A DNA stretch of 64,000 nucleotides from Bacteroidota bacterium (GTDB lineage: Bacteria > Bacteroidota > Bacteroidia > Chitinophagales > Chitinophagaceae): NCBI GenBank assembly GCA_018268015.1, contig JAFDXJ010000010.1:124001-188000 (forward strand), in the 5' to 3' direction. This document shows positions 33,672-43,588 of the stretch, piece by piece. Position numbers and translations under genes: made by a program. Position 1 is the first letter of the stretch, and each line of letters starts with the position of its first letter. The notes under the pieces are model-generated. The model ran no database searches and was not told the DNA's origin. It saw only the letters and a program-made list of their open reading frames with translations.

Positions 33672-36299
33672 TTACTCTTTAATAAACTTCGAATTATAGG
33701 ATTCATCACCGTCTGCTTCTGTAATTTTTACAAAGTACATGCCTTTATTAAAACGTTGTACATTGATGATCGTATTGCTTTGAGTGATTTTCTGTGAAAC
33801 CATTATTTTACCGTTGATATCATAAATGGTAAGCATATCAGATGGAGCAAATTTCGGGATATGTAACGTAATGATATCATGAACCGGGTTTGGATAAGCT
33901 TTCATGTCCATAGATACTTCAGCATTTGTTTGTACAAATTTTGAAGCGCTACCCAGTCCTACATTTAAAGTATAACATTGTGAGCTACTGGCTCCATTAT
34001 AAGGATTTACTTTTACATAGTAATTTCCAGGAGTAACAGATGTATTGATCCCTTCTGCCAGTGTACCTCGATTCCTGGATCTTGCAATAATCGTTTTTGA
34101 ACTGTTATATAAAAGTAGATCAAAGTCAGCTGCCAGGTTGTCTAACGTAATATTAATGGTGCCTCCATTCGTAATATTGAAAGAATACATGTCTTTATCA
34201 GTCCCGGTTTGAATGGTACCATCAATATCTGTGTCAAAAGGTATAGCTACTGAAGTATTAAAATTTTTATGTACGGTCACATCATAAATACCCGGGCACT
34301 GTGCGCCATTATTCGTAATAGTAAAGTTGGTATTTGAAATATCGAAGAAAATATTTCCCACAGCTTCAACTTTGATACGGCAATTGGAAGAAGCCGTATT
34401 CGGGATCGTTACACTTTGAGAACCATCATTAGGTGTACTTGATGCCAACACTGTTGGGAAAGTAAGTCCTCCATCTGTACTAAGCGATATTTTTACATTA
34501 CTGCAACTAACTGCCCCTGTATTTGTATTGGCAACATCCCAGGTAATAGTCTGATTAGAATTTCCTGCCCATGAAACATTCGTATTTGGCTGAGTAACTA
34601 CAAAGGGTCCTGAAGTATTCGTAACGGTAACTATTGCATCATCACTATTATTATTGCCAGCGCCGGCATGGTTATCTCTAACTGTAAAACGGAAATTCAA
34701 AGTCCTGTTCACAGAAGGTAAAACCTCCCACTTATTGGTATTGGTACCATTCAGGATAGAAGACAAAGCAGGGAAAGTTCTCACAGTGGATGTGGTGGGA
34801 TTATAGGAACGGAATACCGGGCCATTTGTAACTGTAGAATTGGGATATTTATTAGAAGATCCCTGAACAAATTTATCAATTTGTTCCCAGCAATAACTCA
34901 ATACATCGCCTCCATCCGCATCTGAGCCGGAGCCTGTTAGTGCAAATGGTGTGCTTTTAGGAATTGTATAGTTTGCACCTGCATTAGCAGTCGGTGTAGC
35001 ATCTCCCGTATTGGTTACTACCCCACATGCGCCTACGCCAGACTTTGTATAATCTGTGATTTGCTGAATACTGATTGCATTGAAATAAGGGTCGCTGTGT
35101 GGTTGCAAATCAGTTGCTCCGGTAATTCCTGCATAACCCATAATAGTAGAACCACTACCCGGCTCCACCTGGGCAATTGTACCTTCATAATTAAAATCAA
35201 AAGTATGATTTGCTCCGTATTGATGTCCCATTTCATGTGTCCAATAATCGACTACAAGTGGATCTCCGGTTACATCAGTATGTGCACTAAAACCACTACC
35301 CTTACTACCTGTTTTACAAACACATGCAATACAACCTGCATTCCCATTATTAGAATTCGATGAATTTACATGTGCTATTAAATGTCCAATATCATAATTG
35401 GCATTTCCAATCACATTATCACATGTTTGCTGTGTTTTGTTGTTCCATGAATTGACACCTGTCCATGGGTCAGTGGATGGGTCTAAATAAATCAAATCAG
35501 TTTCATTGGTTACAAACTGCATGGTAATCCCAAAATCTGTTTCATAAATTCCATTTGCCCTTACGAGGTCTGTTGTCAGATCGGCTAATACAATGGCTTT
35601 TTTCTGTGCATCCGTTCCACCTGCACCATTTAATGAAGCTACAGAAAACTCACCTGTAACGCAAAGTGCCAACCTGTAAGTACGCAATTTGCTGTCATCA
35701 GCATTTTTATTTGTAACTGCATTTCCCTGGAATGGTTGATTTATGGCTGCTTCCATACTGCAATCAAATACCGATTTTTCTTTGGATAAATGATCCCGGT
35801 CAAATACAATATAATATTTATTATCCCGGTCAACAGGATTGATGTAAATCGTTTTACGATCTGGTGAAATTACCATAGCATGAAATCCTAATGGGGTCAT
35901 ATCAAAACGTATAACAGATCCGGGATGCGTGATTCCCTGTCCGCTATAGGCGCGGATATCCGGATATTTGGCTTGTAATTCCGGGGACATCACGGATGCC
36001 TCTACTACACGAAATGATTCCAGGGAACCATCTGAAACAGGAATCGTAATGATAAAACCTGATTTCGATGGGCTTGTAGTTTTATTCGAAGGTGCCTGAC
36101 GTAGCATTGACGCCATGGTACTTTCATCTAAAGCATAAGCCAGGTATGCTTCAGGTTGATAATTTTTGGCAAAAACATTTTTACCGGACTGTGTAAGCGC
36201 AGATTCGCTTACTGGCCGCCATAGTGATGATTTATTTTGTGCTTTTGCAGAAAAAAAAGCGCCACTAATGATTGCTGTGAATAGCAAAATTCTTTTCAT
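33672..36299 (-). CDS. Secreted reprolysin-type zinc metalloprotease with T9SS C-terminal domain
   Basis: An 875-residue secreted protease. Order: signal peptide ending SAKAQ; a propeptide-like region to about 200; an M12B-like catalytic domain with HEMGHQYGANH (355-365), giving three zinc histidines and the glutamate; an Ig-like/PKD segment from about 450; and a second beta-sandwich. Near 700-790 lies a bacterial pre-peptidase C-type domain (DFDLLLYNSSKTIIARS). The last 75 residues form a type IX secretion sorting domain (AYPNPVHDIITLHI ... KGMYFVKI). It probably crosses the outer membrane and is either released or anchored there. It has its own terminator. Confidence 0.92.
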   Translation of the reverse strand: MKRILLFTAIISGAFFSAKAQNKSSLWRPVSESALTQSGKNVFAKNYQPEAYLAYALDESTMASMLRQAPSNKTTSPSKSGFIITIPVSDGSLESFRVVEASVMSPELQAKYPDIRAYSGQGITHPGSVIRFDMTPLGFHAMVISPDRKTIYINPVDRDNKYYIVFDRDHLSKEKSVFDCSMEAAINQPFQGNAVTNKNADDSKLRTYRLALCVTGEFSVASLNGAGGTDAQKKAIVLADLTTDLVRANGIYETDFGITMQFVTNETDLIYLDPSTDPWTGVNSWNNKTQQTCDNVIGNANYDIGHLIAHVNSSNSNNGNAGCIACVCKTGSKGSGFSAHTDVTGDPLVVDYWTHEMGHQYGANHTFDFNYEGTIAQVEPGSGSTIMGYAGITGATDLQPHSDPYFNAISIQQITDYTKSGVGACGVVTNTGDATPTANAGANYTIPKSTPFALTGSGSDADGGDVLSYCWEQIDKFVQGSSNKYPNSTVTNGPVFRSYNPTTSTVRTFPALSSILNGTNTNKWEVLPSVNRTLNFRFTVRDNHAGAGNNNSDDAIVTVTNTSGPFVVTQPNTNVSWAGNSNQTITWDVANTNTGAVSCSNVKISLSTDGGLTFPTVLASSTPNDGSQSVTIPNTASSNCRIKVEAVGNIFFDISNTNFTITNNGAQCPGIYDVTVHKNFNTSVAIPFDTDIDGTIQTGTDKDMYSFNITNGGTINITLDNLAADFDLLLYNSSKTIIARSRNRGTLAEGINTSVTPGNYYVKVNPYNGASSSQCYTLNVGLGSASKFVQTNAEVSMDMKAYPNPVHDIITLHIPKFAPSDMLTIYDINGKIMVSQKITQSNTIINVQRFNKGMYFVKITEADGDESYNSKFIKE

Positions 36300-36475
36300 A
36301 AAAATTGTTGAGTTTGTTATTTGAATGGTTTTTGAATGGAAAGCCGCGCAAATATTTCTAAATAATCCAAGATTACCATCAATATTAAAAAAAAAGTTTA
36401 AAATTTAATTCAGCCATAAATCACTTCAATGAACTACATGGAATATTTTGTTTGGAAAAAAATTGATCCCCTAAT

Positions 36476-37372
36476 TTAACCCTGCACACCGTCCGTCATT
36501 ACGGTCTTATCAATTTTATTTACTAAGCCCTGTAACACTTTTCCGGGTCCTACTTCTGTGAAATGATCCGCGCCATCCTGAATCATATTGGAGATTGTTT
36601 GTGACCAGCGAACTGCAGCAGTTAATTGGTTTTCCAGATTTTGCCTTATGATGGAGGGGTCGGTTACAGGTAAAGCATTGACGTTTTGATAGATTGGACA
36701 AAGCGGTGTTTTGAAATGGGTCTCATGAATAGCCTTAGAAAGTTCTACCTGGGCAGGTGCCATACAAGGCGAATGAAAACCACCACCCACCTGCAGGATC
36801 AAAGCTCTTTTGGCTCCCGCTGCTTTCATCTTCTCACAGGCAATTTCAATCCCTTTTAAAGATCCGCTGATCACAAGCTGCCCGGGACAATTATAATTGG
36901 CAGGGACCACAATTTCTCCTGTTTCATTTTGGATTGCTAAACAAATTTCTTCAACCTTTTTTTCATCTAATGCCAACACAGCCGCCATCGTAGAAGGATT
37001 CTGTTCGCAAGCCTTTTGCATTGCGCTAGCACGCAGGCTCACTAATTTTAAAGCATCTTCAAAAGTGAGACAGCCGTTGGCGACTAAAGCCGAAAACTCT
37101 CCGAGCGAATGGCCTGCAACCATGGCTGGATGCGGGTTCTCTATAGAATTCCAGGCTGCAATGGAGTGTAAAAAAACTGCAGGTTGTGTAACATCCGTTT
37201 GTTTTAGCTCTTCTTCCGTACCGGCAAACATGATATCCGTGATTCGAAAACCAAGTAACTCATTTGCCTGCTCAAATAAAGCTTTCGCTTTATCATGGCT
37301 ATCATAAAGGTTTTTACCCATACCCGGAAATTGGGAAGCCTGTCCAGGAAATATGTATGCGTGTTGATTCAT
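36476..37372 (-). CDS. fabD: Malonyl-CoA:acyl carrier protein transacylase
   Basis: Loads malonyl groups onto ACP for fatty acid synthesis in the cytosol. The 298 residues show YIFPGQASQFPGMG, the nucleophile motif GHSLGEFSAL, NCPGQLVISG, the active-site histidine in GGGFHSPCM, and EVGPGKVLQGL. The length is normal for single-domain FabD. It is followed by 176 bases without a clear terminator. Confidence 0.96.
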   Translation of the reverse strand: MNQHAYIFPGQASQFPGMGKNLYDSHDKAKALFEQANELLGFRITDIMFAGTEEELKQTDVTQPAVFLHSIAAWNSIENPHPAMVAGHSLGEFSALVANGCLTFEDALKLVSLRASAMQKACEQNPSTMAAVLALDEKKVEEICLAIQNETGEIVVPANYNCPGQLVISGSLKGIEIACEKMKAAGAKRALILQVGGGFHSPCMAPAQVELSKAIHETHFKTPLCPIYQNVNALPVTDPSIIRQNLENQLTAAVRWSQTISNMIQDGADHFTEVGPGKVLQGLVNKIDKTVMTDGVQG

Positions 37373-37424
37373 ATAGATATTTTTTGCAAAATAAGAAATT
37401 GCAGGAACTTCATTAAATATTGAA

Positions 37425-37432
37425 TATTTTTG
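37425..37432 (+). promoter_or_regulatory. Candidate -7 box (TATTTTTG) for the GH20-GH27 operon
   Basis: TATTTTTG fits TAnnTTTG and lies 75 bases before the chosen ATG at 37508. A TTG 23 bases upstream (37399-37401) could be the -33 element at slightly long spacing. Confidence 0.35.
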
Positions 37433-37507
37433 AAAGGATATTCATTATTTTATCTGAAGTGCCTAAAATCTTCTTTGCAATTTTTCTCAATCATTAATTT
37501 AATTAGC

Positions 37508-39817
37508 ATGACCCGTTATTTTATACTTTTTATTTTCCTTGGAGTATCTCATTTATTATCTGCACAAGAGCCGGTTCGAATAATCCCCGTTCCGGTAAGT
37601 CTTTCAACTACAGATGGATATTTTACAATAGATAAAAATTCCTCTTTAGAATTTGATAAGAAAAATATAGATCTATCTCATGCCGCTAATTTTTTCAATT
37701 CCTATATTCAGCAAATTTCGGGTGAATCATTACCAATCAATACCAATTCAAACAATCACGTCATAAAACTTGAAATAAAAAAGACTGCAGAGATTGGTGA
37801 TGAAGGTTATCTCCTCCGTGTTTCGCCTGAGCAAATTAATATCACTGCCAATACAAAAGCCGGTATTGTATATGGCATGCAAACCCTTTTTCAAACCCTT
37901 CCACCAATTCGTACCAATGCTGCTTTGAGGATTCCCTGTATGGACATCAAGGATTACCCGCAATTTAAATGGCGTGGTATGCACCTTGACGTTTGTAGGC
38001 ATTTTTTTTCCGTAGAAATGGTGAAAGAATATATAGACCTGATGGCGGCTTATAAATTTAATACCTTTCACTGGCACTTGACGGACGATCAGGGATGGAG
38101 AATAGAAATTAAGAAATATCCAAAGCTTACTTCCATTGGCTCTTGGAGAGCAGACAGAACAGGTATTCCCTGGGATGCCTGCCAGCCAACTCAACCCGGA
38201 GAAGCCACTTCTTATGGTGGATATTATACACAACAACAAATAAGAGATATTGTTGCATATGCCGCCGATAGAAATATTACCATTGTACCTGAAATTGAAA
38301 TGCCCGGCCATTCGGCTGCTGCTATTTCAGCGTACCCTTGGTTATCCTGCACACAACAACCTCAATTAACTATTACAGGCGGTATATATCCAGCCAACAT
38401 TCAATCCAGTATGTGCCCATCAAATGATAGTGTTTATACATTTTTGGAAAATGTATTATCAGAGGTCATGCAATTATTTCCTTCTAAATATATTCATATC
38501 GGTGGTGATGAAGTGGATAAAACGCCATGGAAAAATGATCCGCGTTGCCAGGCATTTATGAAAAAAATGGGTTTTACAAAAGAAGATCAATTACAGAGTT
38601 ATTTAATTCAAAGAATTGAGAAGTTTTTAATAGCACATCACAGGAAATTAGTTGGCTGGGACGAAATACTGGAAGGAGGCCTGGCCCCTGAAGCTACCGT
38701 CATGAGCTGGAGAGGTGAAAGTGGTGGCATACAGGCCGCAAAAATGAAACATGATGTCGTGATGACACCGGGCAAACCTTTATATTTCGATCACTACCAG
38801 GCAGGACCCGAAGGTGAACCTACGGCAATAGGCGGATTTAATACCCTTAAAATGGTTTATCAATATTCCCCCATACCTAAAGAATTAGGGCCTGAATATG
38901 CAAAATATGTTTTAGGCGCCCAGGCTAATTTATGGACTGAATTTATTCCTACTGTGCAGCAAGTGGAATACATGGTATTACCTCGTATGCTGGCATTATC
39001 AGAAGTTTTATGGTCTCCTGAGAAGAATAAAGATTTTAATGATTTTTATCAGCGCTTACAACCACAGTTTAAAATGTTTGGAGAAAAAGGCTTCAATTTT
39101 TCCCCGGGAAATTACACAGTCTCCATCAAACCATTTTCTCAAAACGGAAAGTTATTTGTACAACTTTCTTCAGATATCCCGGGGGCATCCATTTTTTATT
39201 CTACAGATCTTTCGGACCCGGGTATTGAAAGTACGCATTATACAAACCCAATTTCAATAGATTCATCTGTAACCATTAAAGCGGTAACGGTAATTAATGA
39301 TCAGGTTATGGGGACAAAAGCGGCAGAACAAAGATTTGTAATAGATTTAGCCGTTGGCAAAAATGTAACTTATGCTAACCCGGTGAGCAAATATTATATA
39401 GCAGATGGCCCTAATACCCTTACCGATGGAATCCGGGGATCATTTGTGGTAGGAAAATACTGGCACGGATTTGATGGAAACGATTTAGTAGCTACCATTG
39501 ATTTAGGTGATACAGCCACCATTCAACAAATAACACTGGGTTGCTTACAAAAATATAACGACTGGATTTTTTTGCCTCAATTTGTGACGTATGAAATATC
39601 TGAGGATGGTATTCATTATACACAAATAGGTTGGGAAAAAAATACTATCTCCCCTGAGGATCAGCGTCCACTTCGCAAAGATTTTACCGCCCGATTTCCT
39701 GCGCAAAAAGCCAGGTATATCCGTGTGATGGCGAAGAATATTGGTACCTGCCCTAAAGGCCATCCGGGTGAAGGGAAATCTGCCTGGTTATTTGCAGATG
39801 AAATTGTAGTTGATTAA
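37508..39817 (+). CDS. Beta-N-acetylhexosaminidase, GH20
   Basis: Removes terminal GlcNAc/GalNAc by substrate-assisted catalysis. I start at the ATG at 37508 (769 residues), where the signal peptide MTRYFILFIFL...LLSAQ begins; a TTG at 37430 would extend it without sense. Residues about 20-150 form the GH20b-like N-domain. The catalytic barrel has HWHLTDDQGWRIE, PEIEMPGHS and HIGGDEVDKTPW with the Asp334-Glu335 pair. After about 530 come a small beta domain (IFYSTDLSDPG, chitobiase-C-like) and a C-terminal F5/8-type discoidin domain that probably binds glycans. It is 20 bases upstream of the GH27 gene. Confidence 0.94.
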   Translation: MTRYFILFIFLGVSHLLSAQEPVRIIPVPVSLSTTDGYFTIDKNSSLEFDKKNIDLSHAANFFNSYIQQISGESLPINTNSNNHVIKLEIKKTAEIGDEGYLLRVSPEQINITANTKAGIVYGMQTLFQTLPPIRTNAALRIPCMDIKDYPQFKWRGMHLDVCRHFFSVEMVKEYIDLMAAYKFNTFHWHLTDDQGWRIEIKKYPKLTSIGSWRADRTGIPWDACQPTQPGEATSYGGYYTQQQIRDIVAYAADRNITIVPEIEMPGHSAAAISAYPWLSCTQQPQLTITGGIYPANIQSSMCPSNDSVYTFLENVLSEVMQLFPSKYIHIGGDEVDKTPWKNDPRCQAFMKKMGFTKEDQLQSYLIQRIEKFLIAHHRKLVGWDEILEGGLAPEATVMSWRGESGGIQAAKMKHDVVMTPGKPLYFDHYQAGPEGEPTAIGGFNTLKMVYQYSPIPKELGPEYAKYVLGAQANLWTEFIPTVQQVEYMVLPRMLALSEVLWSPEKNKDFNDFYQRLQPQFKMFGEKGFNFSPGNYTVSIKPFSQNGKLFVQLSSDIPGASIFYSTDLSDPGIESTHYTNPISIDSSVTIKAVTVINDQVMGTKAAEQRFVIDLAVGKNVTYANPVSKYYIADGPNTLTDGIRGSFVVGKYWHGFDGNDLVATIDLGDTATIQQITLGCLQKYNDWIFLPQFVTYEISEDGIHYTQIGWEKNTISPEDQRPLRKDFTARFPAQKARYIRVMAKNIGTCPKGHPGEGKSAWLFADEIVVD

Positions 39818-39837
39818 ATATTTTAAAAAAATCTGGC

Positions 39838-41043
39838 ATGAATAATAAATTTCGATTACTGATTTTATGGATCACTTGTTTCCAGTTTTTTTCAGGATCA
39901 GCTCAGGAAACGAATAACTATAAAGCCAAACTTGCTCCCACCCCACCTATGGGATGGATGACATGGAATTTTTTTGGCACAAATATCAATGAAAAAATGA
40001 TTCATGAAATGGCCGATGCAATGGTTCATAGCGGTATGGTAAAAGCCGGGTATAACCATATTATGATAGATGATGGCTGGCAGGGTGGACGTGATAATAA
40101 AAATAATATGATCCCGGACCCTGAAAAATTTCCTTCAGGCATTAAAGCGTTGGCAGATTATTTACATGCAAAAGGGATTTTACTAGGCATCTATTCAGAT
40201 GCGGCGCAACTCACCTGTGCCGGTTATACAGCAAGTTTGGGCTTTGAAGATCAGGATGCAAAAACTTTTGCTTCATGGGGTGTGGATTATTTAAAATATG
40301 ATTATTGCCATGCCCCTGAAGATTCTTTTACAGCCAAAATCAGGTATAAAAAAATGGCAGATGCATTAAGGAAAAGTGGGCGGGATATTGTTTTTAGCAT
40401 TTGTGAATGGGGTGGCAGGCAACCGTGGTTTTGGGCCGCTGAAGCCGGAGGGCAATTGTGGAGAACAACAGATGACATTCGCGATTCCTGGAAAAGCCTG
40501 ATGTATAACATGGAAATTAATGCAGACCTGGATCGTTATTCGAGCCCTGGTCATTGGAATGATCCGGATATGCTGATTGTAGGCCTGGATGGGAATAAAG
40601 GCCCATCCGGTGATCTTGGAGGAAAAGGATGTTCTGCAATCGAATATCAAAGCGCTATGAGTTTATGGTGTATTATGGCTTCTCCATTAATTGCGACCCA
40701 TGATGTGCGTAATATGAGTGACGATACAAAACGGATTTTATTAAACCCTGAAGCCATAGCCATTGACCAAGATGTATTAGGACTGCAAGGCAGCAGAAAA
40801 ATAAACACAAAAACATGGAATGTCTTTGTGAAACCGCTGGCTAATGGTGACTACGCAATAGCTATTTTAAACAAGAGTAATGAATCGCAAGAAGCCGATT
40901 TGAATTTCAAAGATTTAGGGCTTGAAGGAAATTTTGTTGCCAGAGATATTTGGCAGTATAAAGATTTAGCAGAAAAATCTACATTTCATGCACTTGTTTT
41001 ATCTCATGAAACAAAACTGTTGAGGTTAAGAAAAGCTCCGTAA
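39838..41043 (+). CDS. Alpha-galactosidase-like glycosidase, GH27
   Basis: A retaining glycosidase acting on terminal alpha-galactose or alpha-N-acetylgalactosamine. The 401 residues start with a signal peptide ending SGSAQ, then PPMGWMTWNFF, the substrate pocket IDDGWQ (78-82), and the nucleophile Asp155 in DYLKYDYC. CEWGGRQPW, the acid/base Asp213 in LWRTTDDIRDSW and WNDPDMLIVG complete the pocket. A short beta-sandwich closes the C-terminus. Linkage to a hexosaminidase suggests degradation of an amino-sugar- and galactose-containing glycan. Confidence 0.93.
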   Translation: MNNKFRLLILWITCFQFFSGSAQETNNYKAKLAPTPPMGWMTWNFFGTNINEKMIHEMADAMVHSGMVKAGYNHIMIDDGWQGGRDNKNNMIPDPEKFPSGIKALADYLHAKGILLGIYSDAAQLTCAGYTASLGFEDQDAKTFASWGVDYLKYDYCHAPEDSFTAKIRYKKMADALRKSGRDIVFSICEWGGRQPWFWAAEAGGQLWRTTDDIRDSWKSLMYNMEINADLDRYSSPGHWNDPDMLIVGLDGNKGPSGDLGGKGCSAIEYQSAMSLWCIMASPLIATHDVRNMSDDTKRILLNPEAIAIDQDVLGLQGSRKINTKTWNVFVKPLANGDYAIAILNKSNESQEADLNFKDLGLEGNFVARDIWQYKDLAEKSTFHALVLSHETKLLRLRKAP

Positions 41044-41137
41044 CGATAAGCTCCGTTTTTTCAGAAGTCTCTCAAGCATCCCTCTTTTTTATAAGAGTTA
41101 GATGTCCTTTATTAAACGACATTTACATTAAATAATA

Positions 41138-41182
41138 AAAATGCGCACATGAAATATGTATTGATCTTCATGTGCGCATTTT
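41138..41182. terminator. Bidirectional terminator hairpin
   Basis: A perfect 16-bp stem (41138-41153 pairing with 41167-41182) with a 13-base loop, A-run on the left and T-run on the right. It sits between the convergent GH27 and OmpA-family genes and can end transcription from both sides. Confidence 0.85.
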
Positions 41183-41261
41183 CACAAATTTCCCTCTTAC
41201 CAATTGAATTGCCCTAAAGTTATTTTTTAGGAAGAAAAATATACCTGTAACCTCTTTTAGT

Positions 41262-42437
41262 TTATAAACGTACAAATTCAACCCTCCTGTTATTTGCTTT
41301 GCCTGCTGCGGAGTCGTTATCAGATATGGGCTTAGTATCACCAAACCCTTTGGTTGTAAGGCGAGAAGCATCAATACCCATTTTAACCAATTGCGTTTTC
41401 ACAGCATCAGCACGCTGCTGAGACAGGGTTAGATTATGAGCAGCTTCCCCGGTATTATCTGTATGTCCATCAATTTCAAATTTCAAATCTGGGTTACTCT
41501 TTAAGACACCAACAATCATATTTAATGTTCCCATACTTTCAGGTTTAATATCCGATTTATCTACATCAAAAGTAATTCCATGTGTAACAATTTTAGATTC
41601 AGTAAATTTTTTACCTATCAAATTCATATTTCCTCCTGATGCTGCACGAACATTCGCAATGATTATAGGTGTATTTTGATCGCCCATACCAGCAAAACCA
41701 AAAGAAACCGGCGCTACTTTAAAATCAGGTATTACTAAGATCCGGTACTGATCTATATAACATTTCCCCTGGCCATTCTTATAGATGAACGCACAGTGAT
41801 GCCATTTGTTACGAAAGGTTGCGGCATCTTCATTTGGATAAGATGCACTAAAATCAGCCGGTAAATCAAATGTAGAAACAACACCACTGGTATTATATAT
41901 TATATAACCTTCAGTCATATAATCACCATCCGTGCTCTTGTAAGAGAAGGATATACCGGGTCCATAACCATCATTGGCAAAATAATCAAATTCGATCGTA
42001 AATGTATTACCCAGATAGGATGATGTTTTCATTCTTGGATACACATGACAATAATTTCCCTGTGTGAATAGAAAGGAAGGAACTCCACCTACTTTATTAA
42101 TCACCGCCTGCCCCGCACTCAAAGTCCAATGTGCAGGAAATTCCCCGTCCAAATCCTCACTGAAGTCATCCGCAAATAAAATAGTGTCACCGGGTACAAA
42201 ATCATAATTCTGATAGGACTGAATAGTTGGTGTATCTTTTCCGTTTGATGAAATACTATTTAAAGAATTATTGTCCGTTTGGTTGACTGTCGTATTCGTG
42301 GCATTACCTGCATCATTCACGACCTGGTCTGTAGTGGCATTCTTGATTTTATCTTTTATTTTTTTTATTAGCTGGGCATGTACATGGAGACATCCGAAAC
42401 CGGTACAAAACATCAGGGCAATCAAAAACTTTTTCAT
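41262..42437 (-). CDS. OmpA-family outer-membrane protein with lectin-like middle domain
   Basis: A 391-residue envelope protein. The signal peptide ends VHAQ. A low-complexity Asn/Thr-rich stretch (about 35-70) is followed by a jelly-roll-like region (about 80-265) with FADDFSEDLDGEFPAHW, FTIEFDYFAND and KNGQGKCYIDQYRI, resembling LamG/concanavalin-type lectin folds. The C-terminal OmpA domain (about 285-391) contains FEIDGHTDNTG and LSQQRADAVKTQLVKMGID, the peptidoglycan-binding signature. It probably ties the outer membrane to the wall. Confidence 0.88.
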   Translation of the reverse strand: MKKFLIALMFCTGFGCLHVHAQLIKKIKDKIKNATTDQVVNDAGNATNTTVNQTDNNSLNSISSNGKDTPTIQSYQNYDFVPGDTILFADDFSEDLDGEFPAHWTLSAGQAVINKVGGVPSFLFTQGNYCHVYPRMKTSSYLGNTFTIEFDYFANDGYGPGISFSYKSTDGDYMTEGYIIYNTSGVVSTFDLPADFSASYPNEDAATFRNKWHHCAFIYKNGQGKCYIDQYRILVIPDFKVAPVSFGFAGMGDQNTPIIIANVRAASGGNMNLIGKKFTESKIVTHGITFDVDKSDIKPESMGTLNMIVGVLKSNPDLKFEIDGHTDNTGEAAHNLTLSQQRADAVKTQLVKMGIDASRLTTKGFGDTKPISDNDSAAGKANNRRVEFVRL

Positions 42438-42521
42438 GATACAATTTTCACCAAAGATGATAAACTATAAATGAAAAGTCAATCGTATAAATGGCTGATT
42501 TTTAGGTTGAAAATAGGATGG

Positions 42522-43118
42522 TCAATTTAGCCTTGTACCTACTAATTTCATAAATTCACTGCGGGTTGTGTGTTTTTCAAATTCACCATAAAATGCCGAA
42601 GTGGTGGTCAAAGAATTTTGTTTTTGTACTCCTCGCATCATCATACATAAATGTTTAGCTTCAATGACAACAGCCACTCCCAGTGGATTGAGCGACTCTT
42701 TTATGGCATCCAGGATTTGCGTTGTAAGCCTTTCCTGAACTTGTAAACGATGAGAAAATGCATCGACAACCCGGGCTAATTTACTTAAACCCGTTATCCA
42801 GCCATTTGGGATATAGGCAATATGAGCCTTACCGAAAAATGGCAACATATGGTGCTCACACATACTGTAAAGTTCTATGTCTTTTACAAGAACCATTTCA
42901 CTAATGTCTTCATGAAATTTCGCAGAATTCAAAATTGCAATGGCATCGGTTTGATAACCCTGGGTACAGAACTGCATCGCTTTTGCCATCCTTTCGGGTG
43001 TTTTCAACAAACCTTCTCGGTGAGGGTCTTCTCCTAGCAATGCTATTACATCTCTGAATTTTCCCTGTAAATTAAGGGTAGTAGATTCATCGTAAATTTC
43101 CTGTTTTTGATATCCCAT
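42522..43118 (-). CDS. folE: GTP cyclohydrolase I
   Basis: Converts GTP to 7,8-dihydroneopterin triphosphate, the first step to folate and other pterins. The 198 residues contain the zinc site CEHH (Cys87, His90) with Cys158 in [11 protein letters not shown], the [25 protein letters not shown] block, [12 protein letters not shown], and the phosphate-binding [11 protein letters not shown]. It is last in a three-gene minus-strand set after two pterin synthase paralogues (16-base gap). Confidence 0.97.
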   Translation of the reverse strand: MGYQKQEIYDESTTLNLQGKFRDVIALLGEDPHREGLLKTPERMAKAMQFCTQGYQTDAIAILNSAKFHEDISEMVLVKDIELYSMCEHHMLPFFGKAHIAYIPNGWITGLSKLARVVDAFSHRLQVQERLTTQILDAIKESLNPLGVAVVIEAKHLCMMMRGVQKQNSLTTTSAFYGEFEKHTTRSEFMKLVGTRLN

Positions 43119-43134
43119 ATTATGAATTAAAAAA

Positions 43135-43548
43135 TTATGCCGGGTATTCTACAAAATTCCTTTCCGTTTCATAAAGCCTGATGGCCAGAGCAATATCCTC
43201 TTGAATATGGCCTCTTAAAATCTGATAAATAACTTTTGCAATATTTTCTGCCGTGGGATTAAGGTTTTTAAACTCTTTTACATCAAGGTTTAGATTTTTA
43301 TGATCCAGCTTCTCTAAAACTTCCTTTTTAATTAATGTACTCAGGTTTTTCATATCCATCAAATAACCTGTTTCTTTATCCGGGTAGCCAACCAATTTGA
43401 CGATAAGCTCATAATTATGCCCATGATAATTAGGATTATTACATTTACCAAATACCTGCCCGTTTTTTTCTTCGGACCAATGAGGGTTGTGCAGCCTGTG
43501 TGCTGCATTAAAATGCTCTTTACGAAAAACCGCTACTTTTTCATCCAT
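43135..43548 (-). CDS. 6-pyruvoyl-tetrahydropterin synthase / QueD family (paralogue A)
   Basis: A 137-residue T-fold enzyme of COG0720. Zinc histidines are in HFNAAH and HGHNY, the catalytic cysteine in [14 protein letters not shown], the second catalytic His-Asp pair in KLDHKNLN, and the pterin-anchoring Glu in LYETERNF. Spacing from Cys to HGH is CX5HGH as in mammalian pyruvoyl-tetrahydropterin synthase, not CX3HGH as in E. coli QueD. The product may therefore be a biopterin-type precursor, a queuosine precursor, or both. It is between paralogue B and folE. Confidence 0.87.
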   Translation of the reverse strand: MDEKVAVFRKEHFNAAHRLHNPHWSEEKNGQVFGKCNNPNYHGHNYELIVKLVGYPDKETGYLMDMKNLSTLIKKEVLEKLDHKNLNLDVKEFKNLNPTAENIAKVIYQILRGHIQEDIALAIRLYETERNFVEYPA

Positions 43549-43588
43549 GCGTGCAAGTTAATTATTTAAAACCTTTAATGGAGGATTC

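Noticed and set aside
37748..38311. A 187-residue frame antisense to the GH20 gene.
   Set aside because: It lies wholly inside a gene with clear catalytic motifs and has no recognisable composition or neighbours.
41030..41065. Direct repeat AGCTCCGT at the end of the GH27 gene followed by a T-run.
   Set aside because: The copies are in the same orientation, so they form no hairpin. The real terminator is the perfect stem at 41138-41182.
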